Origin: an uncultured Bacteroidia bacterium
Lineage (GTDB): Bacteria > Bacteroidota > Bacteroidia > Bacteroidales > UBA932
Direction: 5' to 3'
DNA length: 64,000 nt
NCBI GenBank assembly: GCA_902782225.1
Contig: CACZMF010000004.1
Span: forward strand, 122,084-186,083
How positions within the stretch are numbered: position 1 is the stretch's first letter; each line of letters begins with the position of its first letter. Of this stretch, positions 1-7,138 are shown piece by piece. The translations under genes and the position numbers were made by a program. The notes below the pieces were generated by a model. That model ran no database searches and was not told the origin of the DNA. It saw only the letters and a list, made by a program, of their open reading frames with translations.

Positions 1-1634
1 GCTTCGCCTTTGTATTCCGGCCATCCGCCCACGTCGGACTGGGTGTCGATAAGACCGTTTTTGGATCCGTTGCTGCCATTGTAGGTGAATTTTCCTTCGC
101 GGGTCTCCGCGGCCACACGCTCATCCACGGAATCCCGTTTTAGACTTGCTCCGGCGTGGTCCGCCACGGCGCTGAAAGCATCCTGGGCGCTGTGGATGCT
201 AAGGGACGACTGACTCGCTTCATAGGAGAAGGGCTTGTCGGACCTGATCGTGGAGATGACGCTTGACGAGGCGGTGGTACCGGTCCAGTTGTCGGAAGTC
301 ATTCCGGAATTGCCGTCCATGCAGTTGCCGGTCATGTAGAAGTGGCCGGGGACTATCTTGCCGGTGCCAAGGTTGCTGCAGTTGCTGCAGGAGGTGGTGG
401 GGTCGATGAACCAGAGTTTCTTCTTGTTGGTCGCCGGACCGGGCTTGTAGTAGTTGCCTATCACGTTGTACTGCTTGAAGATGCCCTGGTTGTTGGCGCT
501 CTCGCCGCCGTAGCAGGTGTTGCTGCCCCAGTTGTAGACGACGTTGTTCACGAGGCTCACCGGGCCCTTCTGGGTGGAGACGTAGTCGTGGTCGATACGG
601 GGGTTGCGGCTGTCGTGGTGGGCCAGCAGGTTGTGGTGGTAGGTGGCGTTGGTGCCGCCCCAGATGCCGCCGTAGCCGTGGGCGCCCTTGCCGTGGACGG
701 AGTTGCGCAGACTCTCGGACACAATGCTCCACTGGAGGGTGAAGTTGTCCATGCCGTAGAAGGATGCGCATTCGTCGGTGCACCAGCTCAGGGAGCAGTG
801 GTCGATGATGATGTTCTTGTACTGTCCGTTGTCGTGGGACATGATGTTCATGGCGTCGTCTTCCGTCTTCGTCTCGTCGCCCATACGGCAGCGTATGTAG
901 CGTATGACCACGTTGCTGGCGTTGATGGCGACACGGTAGTTCTTGAGGCAGATTCCGTCGCCGGGAGCGGTCTGGCCGGCGATGGTGACGTCGTTGCGGT
1001 TGATGTTGAGGGTGCTCTTGAGCTCGATGATGCCGGCCACGTCGAACACTATCGTGCGGGGGTAGTTCTGCGTCACAGCCCAGCGGAGCGAGCCCTGGCT
1101 GTTGTTGTCTTCGAGGGTGGTCACGTGCAGCACCTTGCCGCCGCGGCCTCCCGTGGCCCACATGCCGCCGCCCTCGGCGCCGGGGAAGGCACGGGCGAGG
1201 CCGTCTTCCTCATTTGCGGGGATAAGGAAATCCTCGTAGTTCTCAGGATTGGCGGGAGTGTCGGGGCCGGGGTCGGGGGTAGCGGAGCCCTGGGTTGCGG
1301 CTTCGATGGCGGACGACCAGGCAGATGTGCCGGCGCTGCCCACGCTGCGCACGCTGAACTTGTAGGTGGTCCCGGGAGTGAGGCCGGAAATCACGGTGTT
1401 ACGGGCGCTCGAGCTGCCGGTCTTGACTTCTGTGGAGCCTTCCAGGAGGCGCCAGTCGTATGATGCGGCGCCATCGGTGACGTTCCACTGGAAGGAGAGG
1501 GAAGTCTCCGTGGAGGAGTGCAGCTTGATCCCGGTCGGAACCGCGGGGGCCGAGGGAGTCTCTTCCTTGGGTTTCTCGCCGCAGGTGGCGGCAAGGAAGG
1601 AGAGGGATAAAAGTATCAACAGGTATTTCCTCAT
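1..1634 (-). CDS. Pectate lyase lipoprotein, PL1 family with FN3 domain (C-terminus beyond window)
   Basis: Cleaves polygalacturonate by beta-elimination, probably on the cell surface. 544 residues are visible and the C-terminus runs off the left edge. Residues 1-18 are a lipoprotein signal with lipobox LAATC. Residues about 27-117 read as a fibronectin type III domain, followed by a Pro/Asp-rich linker and a parallel beta-helix domain from about residue 145. That domain has the Bacteroidota PL1 hallmarks TIAGQTAPGDGI, DHCSLSWCTDE and a YHHNLLAHHDSRNPRI block. The ATG at 1634 overlaps the upstream GH105 stop by 4 bp, so it is the last visible gene of the pectin operon. No frameshift is seen. 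The exact PL1 subfamily cannot be fixed from motifs. Confidence 0.87.
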   Translation of the reverse strand, partial: MRKYLLILLSLSFLAATCGEKPKEETPSAPAVPTGIKLHSSTETSLSFQWNVTDGAASYDWRLLEGSTEVKTGSSSARNTVISGLTPGTTYKFSVRSVGSAGTSAWSSAIEAATQGSATPDPGPDTPANPENYEDFLIPANEEDGLARAFPGAEGGGMWATGGRGGKVLHVTTLEDNNSQGSLRWAVTQNYPRTIVFDVAGIIELKSTLNINRNDVTIAGQTAPGDGICLKNYRVAINASNVVIRYIRCRMGDETKTEDDAMNIMSHDNGQYKNIIIDHCSLSWCTDECASFYGMDNFTLQWSIVSESLRNSVHGKGAHGYGGIWGGTNATYHHNLLAHHDSRNPRIDHDYVSTQKGPVSLVNNVVYNWGSNTCYGGESANNQGIFKQYNVIGNYYKPGPATNKKKLWFIDPTTSCSNCSNLGTGKIVPGHFYMTGNCMDGNSGMTSDNWTGTTASSSVISTIRSDKPFSYEASQSSLSIHSAQDAFSAVADHAGASLKRDSVDERVAAETREGKFTYNGSNGSKNGLIDTQSDVGGWPEYKGE

Positions 1635-2812
1635 ATCTTGTCGTATTCTATCGATGCCCAGATGAGGGGTCCGATGCCCTTGGGGTCGTTCGCGCGTATG
1701 CGCTCGTGTATGTAATATTCATATGTGCCGCTGCGCATTTCCTTGCCGCCGAGGCCGGCCACCTCGCAGCACTGGTTGAGGTTCACAAGGCCGTTCGCAC
1801 CCACGGTGACGAAGGTCCTGAGAAGCCTGCGGTAGCGGTCTCTCGCGGATTTGACGCTGTAGTCCTTGATCCAGCCGCTCCGGGTGCCTTTCAGGAGCAC
1901 GTAGGTGAACATTGCGCTGGCGCTGGCCTCGAGGTAGTTGCCTTCCGCTCCCGGACGGTCGAGGACCTGGTACCACATGCGGCTTTCCGGATCGGCGAAT
2001 TCACGCACCGTCTGCATAAGACGGGAGAGCATGTCTATGAGCTTCTGCTGCATTTCTCCTTCAGGTATCCAGGGTATGACGTCGGCAAGGGCCATCGCAT
2101 ACCAGCCGCAGGCGCGGCCCCAGGCGTGCTCGGACTGGCCGGTCGCAGGGTCGCACCAGAACATCTTGTGCGAGGAATCCCAGGCGTGGCGCAGCAGCTT
2201 TGTGCCGGGGTCGTAGCAATTGTCCCAGGCAAGGGTGAACTGCTTCACGATATCCTGGTAGTTGGCCTGCTTGAGAGAGTCGGGGACGAAGCGGGCGGTG
2301 TATTCGGCGTAGAAGGGCTCCACCATATAGAGGCCGTCGAGCCACATCTGGTCCGGATATATCTTTTTGTGCCAGAAGCCGCCCTCGGGCGTGCGGGGCA
2401 TTTCCTGTATCTGCCCGTAGAGATTGTCCATCGCGAGCCTGTATTTCTCCTTGCCTGTGGACTCGTAGAGCTGGAAGAGCGTCTTCCCGGGGCAGATGTG
2501 GTCGGAGGAGTAGTTGGATTTCTTGTATTTGCCTCCGATGCTGCCAGTCGAGTCGATGACGGCGTCGTACCAGGCGTCGACGTAGCTTATGACAGATTCT
2601 TCGCTTCGCTCAGAATGACAGGCGGCATCCAGCATTGCCTTGAGCTCGAGGCCTGTGGTGTAGTTCCATTTAAGGCGGCCTTCCTGGCCGTCGATGTATG
2701 ATGCCTCGGGGCAGCGGACCATTTCGGAACGGACGACGTCCCGGTACAGCTGAGCCTTGGCTGTGCAGGCAGTCAAGGCTAAGGCGCAGAGTATGAGATG
2801 CAGGGGCTTCAT
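1631..2812 (-). CDS. GH105 unsaturated (rhamno)galacturonyl hydrolase, lipoprotein
   Basis: Removes the unsaturated uronic acid left at the non-reducing end by pectin or rhamnogalacturonan lyases, which fits its place beside PL1. It has 393 residues, with a lipobox ending at Cys16 (ALTAC). The (alpha/alpha)6-barrel signature QMWLDGLYM carries the presumed catalytic Asp159, preceded by GGFWHKKIYPD. Four-bp overlaps with both neighbours indicate translational coupling. Oddity: residues 65-75 read CHSERSEESVI, the translation of a dispersed intergenic repeat (2594-2620) inserted in frame in a helical part of the N-terminal half. The ORF remains open and later motifs are intact, so activity is plausible but untested. 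Confidence 0.88.
   Translation of the reverse strand: MKPLHLILCALALTACTAKAQLYRDVVRSEMVRCPEASYIDGQEGRLKWNYTTGLELKAMLDAACHSERSEESVISYVDAWYDAVIDSTGSIGGKYKKSNYSSDHICPGKTLFQLYESTGKEKYRLAMDNLYGQIQEMPRTPEGGFWHKKIYPDQMWLDGLYMVEPFYAEYTARFVPDSLKQANYQDIVKQFTLAWDNCYDPGTKLLRHAWDSSHKMFWCDPATGQSEHAWGRACGWYAMALADVIPWIPEGEMQQKLIDMLSRLMQTVREFADPESRMWYQVLDRPGAEGNYLEASASAMFTYVLLKGTRSGWIKDYSVKSARDRYRRLLRTFVTVGANGLVNLNQCCEVAGLGGKEMRSGTYEYYIHERIRANDPKGIGPLIWASIEYDKI
2594..2620 (-). repeat. CHSERSEES-type dispersed repeat inside the GH105 gene
   Basis: On the minus strand the core is GAGCGAAGCGAAGAATCT, preceded by TGTCATTCT. The same TGTCAT start and GCGAAGCGAAGAATCT end recur at 42557-42589 between two convergent genes. 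I recall this element, translated as HSERSEES, from many bacterial genomes. Here it lies in frame in a coding sequence. Confidence 0.7.
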
Positions 2813-4488
2813 CTGTTGTCGTAGGGGTTCCAGACGATTCCGTCTTCCTTTTGGTACATCACTTTGTCGAAGGAGAATTCAGCCGCCTTGCGGGCATTCA
2901 GTTTCTTCGCCCACTTGACCCTGGGCCCGGCGGCTCCGGGGCCGTAGTTGTCGTATTCGGCATACCAGGAATTCTTCTTGGTGTCGGGCTTGCCTTCCTT
3001 CTCCCAGTCGTGCCAGCCCTCCGGGACAATGTGGGGGCCGAGCTCGCAGTGGATGAACACCGTCTTTGCGTAGGCGCCCCAGGGGCGGCCCAGGTAGACT
3101 TTGTCAACGCCGGGGGCGGCGGTGAGCCTGCAGTCCTTGAAGACGTAGCCGTACTTCTGGCCCTGAAGGGTGGATGCGGCCGTGACGTAACTGTTTTTCT
3201 TGCTGTGGATCAGGCAGTTTTCGAAGTAGGCGATGCTGGGCCCGAAGATGAAATCGGTGGTGCCTTCGATGTAGCAGTCCAGGAAGTAGTTGCGCTTTAT
3301 GCCGCCTTCCTTTCCGTAGCGGCCGTAGGTGTAGAGGGTGTCCTGGTTGCCAAGGAAGCGGCAGCCCCTGAAGAAGAGGAAGTCGCCGTCCGTGAATACG
3401 GCCACGGCCTGGGCGATGTCCTTGCCCTCGCCGGCGGAATTCTCGAAGGTCAGGTTCTCGAAGGTGATGTAGCTGGCGTGGATGTAGATGGTGGCGCTTC
3501 CGGAGGTGCCGACAGCGAAATCGCGGCCGGGCCAGAGCTGCTTTGCGTACTTGTCGAAAGTGATTATGGTGTTTTCTGCATCCTCGCCCTTGATGTGGAG
3601 GCGGAACTTGGTGTGGGGGATGCTGACCATTTCCTTGTAGATGCCCTTGCGGATGAGGATGGTGGTGATTTCCTTGTGGCTGTAGTCGGGGCAGGCGTCG
3701 ATTGCTTCCTGCACGGTCAAGTAGTCGCCGTGGCCGTCGGCGGACACCACGATGTCGTAGCGGGTGAGGTGCGAGGCGATTTCGGGAAGCTGCTCCCGGA
3801 TGAGCCCGCAGATGATTTCAGTGACCTTGCGGGCGCCGGAAGCCACTGTGTGGGTGTTGTCGGTCTTCCCGTCTGGGGCGTAGGCGTAGCGGCCGGGGGC
3901 AAGGTGCATGAAGTACGGACGGGAGGCCTCGTCGCCGAGTCCATCGATCCAGTCGAGGGTGGCGGTGGTGGCGTCGAGCAGCGTCACGCCGCATTCGCTG
4001 GCCACCTGCTTCATGGCGGCAGGGTAGTCGCCGTGGCAATCACGGTCGAGGCCGCCTTCCTTGAACCAGCGGCGGGCGACCGGGGTCAGGAGCACAGGGG
4101 TGCCGCCCTTCTCGCGCACGCCTTTAATAAAGGTGCGGAGGTTGTCCTGATAAGCGCCCCAGGGGGCTGCATAGCGGGTGGTGTCGGACTCCTTGGAGTC
4201 GTTGTGGCCGAACTGTATGAACACGTAGTCGCCGGGCTGCACGGCGCCGTGGACTTTGGCCCAGTCGCCGATGTCGATGAAATTCTTGGTGCTGCGGCCG
4301 TTCCTGGCGTAGTTGATCACCTTCACGCCTTCATCCAGGAAATTCTGGAACATCATGCCCCAGCCGCGCTCGGGATTGCCTTTGGCGAGGTTTTTCTCGG
4401 CCATTGTGCTGTCGCCCATCATATGGATCGTGAAGGAGCTGCAGAGCAGCCAGAGGGCGGCAAGGGCCGCAGGGAAGAGGCGTTTCAT
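2809..4488 (-). CDS. Bifunctional pectin esterase: CE12-like SGNH acetylesterase fused to CE8 pectin methylesterase
   Basis: Removes acetyl and methyl esters from pectin so that lyases and polygalacturonase can act. 559 residues with an N-terminal signal peptide. Residues about 20-240 are an SGNH/GDSL hydrolase: GDST (Ser27), GRSTKNF, FGHNDS (Asn96) and the D210/H213 pair in DNTH, as in rhamnogalacturonan acetylesterases. Residues about 247-559 are a pectin methylesterase beta-helix: GNQDTLY (Asp383), TTDFIFG (Asp412) and LGRPW (468-470). These match the catalytic Asp pair and Arg of CE8. It overlaps both neighbours by 4 bp. Both active sites look complete, so this is a true fusion rather than a degenerate remnant. 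Confidence 0.92.
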   Translation of the reverse strand: MKRLFPAALAALWLLCSSFTIHMMGDSTMAEKNLAKGNPERGWGMMFQNFLDEGVKVINYARNGRSTKNFIDIGDWAKVHGAVQPGDYVFIQFGHNDSKESDTTRYAAPWGAYQDNLRTFIKGVREKGGTPVLLTPVARRWFKEGGLDRDCHGDYPAAMKQVASECGVTLLDATTATLDWIDGLGDEASRPYFMHLAPGRYAYAPDGKTDNTHTVASGARKVTEIICGLIREQLPEIASHLTRYDIVVSADGHGDYLTVQEAIDACPDYSHKEITTILIRKGIYKEMVSIPHTKFRLHIKGEDAENTIITFDKYAKQLWPGRDFAVGTSGSATIYIHASYITFENLTFENSAGEGKDIAQAVAVFTDGDFLFFRGCRFLGNQDTLYTYGRYGKEGGIKRNYFLDCYIEGTTDFIFGPSIAYFENCLIHSKKNSYVTAASTLQGQKYGYVFKDCRLTAAPGVDKVYLGRPWGAYAKTVFIHCELGPHIVPEGWHDWEKEGKPDTKKNSWYAEYDNYGPGAAGPRVKWAKKLNARKAAEFSFDKVMYQKEDGIVWNPYDNR

Positions 4489-5951
4489 AATGTCTTGCCG
4501 TTTACTGTGACGTTGTCGAAAGTAACGTTTTCAGCGTAATTGACTTCAGCATCCTTGCGGGAGGAGAAGCTGCAGTCTGTGAAATCTATGTTCCTGACCG
4601 GCTGCTCAGGGAGGCCGTTGATGTAGATCGCCTGGTCGGCTCCGGAGCACACGAGGCCGTAGAAATGGCAGTCGCGGAATTCCGGGGTCGTCTCGTCCAC
4701 GGGCACCAGGTCGGCGCCGCCGTCCTTTGACATCTCGGTCGCGGCAACGCCGGCGTAGTAGAGATTGAATATCACGCCGTAGGTGACGATGTCCTTCATC
4801 AGGATGTCGCGGCACCAGATGTTTTCCACGAGTCCGCCGCGCCCGCGGGTGCTCTTGAAGCGCAGGCCCACGTCCGTGCCGATGAAACGGCAGTTGCGCA
4901 CGAGTATGTTCTTCACGCCGCCGGACATCTCGCTGCCCACCACGAAGCCGCCGTGCCCGTGGTAGACCGTGCAGTCCGAAATGATCAGGTTCATGCATTT
5001 GCGGGCGTGCCTGCGGCCGTCGGCGTCCTTGCCGGACTTGATGCAGATCGCGTCGTCGCCGACGTCGAATGTGGAACCGGTCAGCACCACGTTCACGCAG
5101 GCGTCGATGTCGATGCCGTCGCCGTTGGCGGAGTAGTGGGGGTTGCGGACGTTGATGTTGCGTATGGTCACGTTCTCGCACCACAGCGGGTGGAGGTTCC
5201 AGCAGGGGGAGTTCTGGAAGGTGCAGCCTTCGATGAGCACGTTCTTGCAGCCGCGCAGCGACACCATCACGGGACGCAGGAAGGTCTTGATCTCATTTTC
5301 ATCCAGCGACGGGTCGGGGTAGTTGAGGGAACCGGCGGTCAGGCGGGCCTTGTAGTAGCCCTCGTCGGGATACCAGCCCTTGCCGTCTTCCGGGACGAAT
5401 CCGCCGCGGGCGGTTATGCGTTTCCACTGGTCGTCGGAGACCTTGCGGCGCTTGACTTCACGCCAGGCGTCTCCGCTGCCGTCGATGATGCCCTCGCCGG
5501 TGATGGCGATGTCGTGGCGTCCTTCAGCGTTGATGGGGGAGATGCAGCGGCGCACGTCGAGGCCTTCGAAATTGGTGTCGATTATCGGATAGAGGTTCTG
5601 GTCGGGATTGAAGACCAGGATGGCGTCCTTCTCGAGGTGGAGCTCCGTGCAGTTGCCCAGCGTTATCGGGCCGGTCAGCCAGATGCCGGCAGGCACGACG
5701 AGGCGTCCGCCTATGCTGCCGAGCCTGTCCAGTGCCTGCGCGAATGCGGAGGTGTTGTCGGTCACTCCGTCCGGCACGGCGCCGAAGTTGGCTATCGAAA
5801 GGCTGCGGTCGGGAATGGAGGGGAGGGGAACCCGGGGCATGTCGAAGGGCACTCCGTCGTAAACGGCGTCCCAGGCGCCCTGACGGCTTGTGCAGCAGGT
5901 GGAAAGCAGGGCTGCGGCAAGCAGGGGAAGGATTCTAAGGCAACTCTTCAT
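4485..5951 (-). CDS. GH28 polygalacturonase family glycosidase, lipoprotein
   Basis: Hydrolyses alpha-1,4-galacturonan or related pectin backbones; the first gene of the minus-strand pectin operon. 488 residues, with a lipoprotein signal ending in STCC (Cys19/20). GH28 catalytic blocks appear in order: NGDGIDID (276-283), GDDAICIKSG (298-307, Asp299/300), GHGG (332-335, His333) and RFKS (364-367). A DG-rich start at 59-66 (VPDGVTDNT) is usual for family members. The ATG at 5951 lies about 25 bp downstream of a -7 box at 5977-5984. Endo or exo action cannot be decided from sequence. Confidence 0.92.
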   Translation of the reverse strand: MKSCLRILPLLAAALLSTCCTSRQGAWDAVYDGVPFDMPRVPLPSIPDRSLSIANFGAVPDGVTDNTSAFAQALDRLGSIGGRLVVPAGIWLTGPITLGNCTELHLEKDAILVFNPDQNLYPIIDTNFEGLDVRRCISPINAEGRHDIAITGEGIIDGSGDAWREVKRRKVSDDQWKRITARGGFVPEDGKGWYPDEGYYKARLTAGSLNYPDPSLDENEIKTFLRPVMVSLRGCKNVLIEGCTFQNSPCWNLHPLWCENVTIRNINVRNPHYSANGDGIDIDACVNVVLTGSTFDVGDDAICIKSGKDADGRRHARKCMNLIISDCTVYHGHGGFVVGSEMSGGVKNILVRNCRFIGTDVGLRFKSTRGRGGLVENIWCRDILMKDIVTYGVIFNLYYAGVAATEMSKDGGADLVPVDETTPEFRDCHFYGLVCSGADQAIYINGLPEQPVRNIDFTDCSFSSRKDAEVNYAENVTFDNVTVNGKTL

Positions 5952-5976
5952 TGATTATAATCGTAGTGTTACGCCG

Positions 5977-5984
5977 CAAATATA
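5977..5984 (-). promoter_or_regulatory. Bacteroidota-type -7 box of the pectin operon
   Basis: Minus-strand TATATTTG fits TAnnTTTG and lies about 25 bp before the GH28 start. No good -33 TTTG is present. The position where it would fall is occupied by the operator dyad at 5999-6018, as expected for a repressible promoter. Confidence 0.6.
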
Positions 5985-5998
5985 ATACATTTTTTTAA

Positions 5999-6043
5999 TT
6001 CCGTGCACGGTAACGGAAAAAATTTCGTGCACGGGCACGGAAA
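5999..6043. promoter_or_regulatory. Two tandem operator-like dyads between GH28 and the LacI regulator
   Basis: Dyad 1 (5999-6018) is TTCCGT-N8-ACGGAA. Dyad 2 (6023-6043) has GTGC-ACGG-GCAC inside TTTC...GGAAA arms. Both contain CGTGCACGG and a downstream CGGAAAA, and they are spaced 24 bp apart. They cover the -33 zones of both divergent promoters. A palindrome of this kind next to a lacI-type gene suggests its binding sites; this is inference. Confidence 0.65.
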
Positions 6044-6057
6044 ATAAATTTTTTTAT

Positions 6058-6065
6058 TAACTTTG
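6058..6065 (+). promoter_or_regulatory. -7 box of the LacI regulator gene
   Basis: TAACTTTG matches TAnnTTTG. Transcription would begin near 6072, downstream of the TTG at 6063 and upstream of the ATG at 6084. This decides the start in favour of 6084. Confidence 0.6.
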
Positions 6066-6083
6066 CCTTTGGATAACACTGCT

Positions 6084-7136
6084 ATGGAGCCAACAGAAAA
6101 ACCAACGATCAAAGACATAGCCCGCATCACGGGCCTGTCGAAAGGCACCGTCGACCGCGTGTTGCACAACCGCGGCGAGGTGTCCAGAAAGAGTTATGAA
6201 AAAGTCATGGCGGCTATCGACGAACTAGGCTACCGGCCGAATGTGTTTGCGTCGCTGCTGGCAAGGGGAGAGAGCCGGAGGATAGCGCTGCTTGTGCCTT
6301 CCCACGATCAAGATTCTTTCTGGGATGTTGCCCTCGGCGGCGTCCCGAAAGCACAGGAAGCCGTGGATACTCTAGGCGTCAACGTACTTGTCTATGAATA
6401 TGAGGCCAATGACATACAGAATTTCAGGGACACGGCGGAAAAAGTTATAGGGGAAGTTCCGGACGGGGTGGTGCTGGCCCCGATGTTCGGGGAGGAGACA
6501 CGCATAGTGACCGAGAAGTTCCGGACTCTCGGCATTCCCTATGTGTACTTCGACTCGAAGATCGAGGACGAAGGATACCTCGCCTATTTCGGGCTTCCGG
6601 AATACAAGAGCGGCTATTTGTGCGCCGACCAGCTCACCGGAGGACTCCCTGTTTCCGAGGTGCTGCTTCTCCGTATCACCCGCGACCCTATGCGCAAGTC
6701 GGATCCCACCGTCAAGCGCCGGGCCGGCTTCATGGCGTATATGGAAGAGCATAACCCCCAGTGCGCCATCAGGACCGTGTTCATCGACCCCCGCGACCCG
6801 GCCCGTACCGACCAGGAACTCAGCGCATTCTTCTCGGCTTTCCCCGGGACCCGCCATATAGCCATGTTTAATTCCCGCATCCACCTGGTGGTGCCCTGGC
6901 TTGAAAGGAACCCGGCCCTGAAGCGCCGCGTGGTCGGATTCGACAACCTGGCGCCCAACATGGCTGCGCTCCGCAGGGGCACCGTCTCTTCCCTCATCGC
7001 CCAGCACCCTGATGAGCAGGTGTCCCTCTCCATCCAGGCGCTGGCGGAGTTCATAGTGCTAGGAAAGAAACCCGAGCGCCGGGACAACTATATGCACATG
7101 GATATCCTGACGCGCTACAACGCAGATTTTTATTGA
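6084..7136 (+). CDS. LacI-family transcriptional regulator of the pectin locus
   Basis: 350 residues. Residues about 8-55 are the LacI DNA-binding head: TIKDIARITGLSKGTVDRVLHNRGEVS, followed by a hinge helix at GYRPN. The rest is a periplasmic-binding-protein-like sensor domain (IALLVPSH..., VVLAPMF, VVGFDNLAPN), which binds a small sugar-type effector. It diverges from the GH28-led operon across two operator-like palindromes and is followed after 2 bp by the GH3 gene. It therefore likely controls both arms and itself. The effector is unknown; a pectin-derived saccharide is the natural guess. Start 6084 was chosen over the TTG at 6063 because of the -7 box position. Confidence 0.9.
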   Translation: MEPTEKPTIKDIARITGLSKGTVDRVLHNRGEVSRKSYEKVMAAIDELGYRPNVFASLLARGESRRIALLVPSHDQDSFWDVALGGVPKAQEAVDTLGVNVLVYEYEANDIQNFRDTAEKVIGEVPDGVVLAPMFGEETRIVTEKFRTLGIPYVYFDSKIEDEGYLAYFGLPEYKSGYLCADQLTGGLPVSEVLLLRITRDPMRKSDPTVKRRAGFMAYMEEHNPQCAIRTVFIDPRDPARTDQELSAFFSAFPGTRHIAMFNSRIHLVVPWLERNPALKRRVVGFDNLAPNMAALRRGTVSSLIAQHPDEQVSLSIQALAEFIVLGKKPERRDNYMHMDILTRYNADFY

Positions 7137-7138
7137 TC

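Noticed and set aside
220-1463. Long frames opposite or across the PL1 gene
   Set aside because: High GC keeps antisense frames open; the real gene shows a lipobox and full PL1 motifs on the minus strand.
6063-6083. TTG start for the LacI gene
   Set aside because: Transcription probably begins downstream of it, at about 6072.
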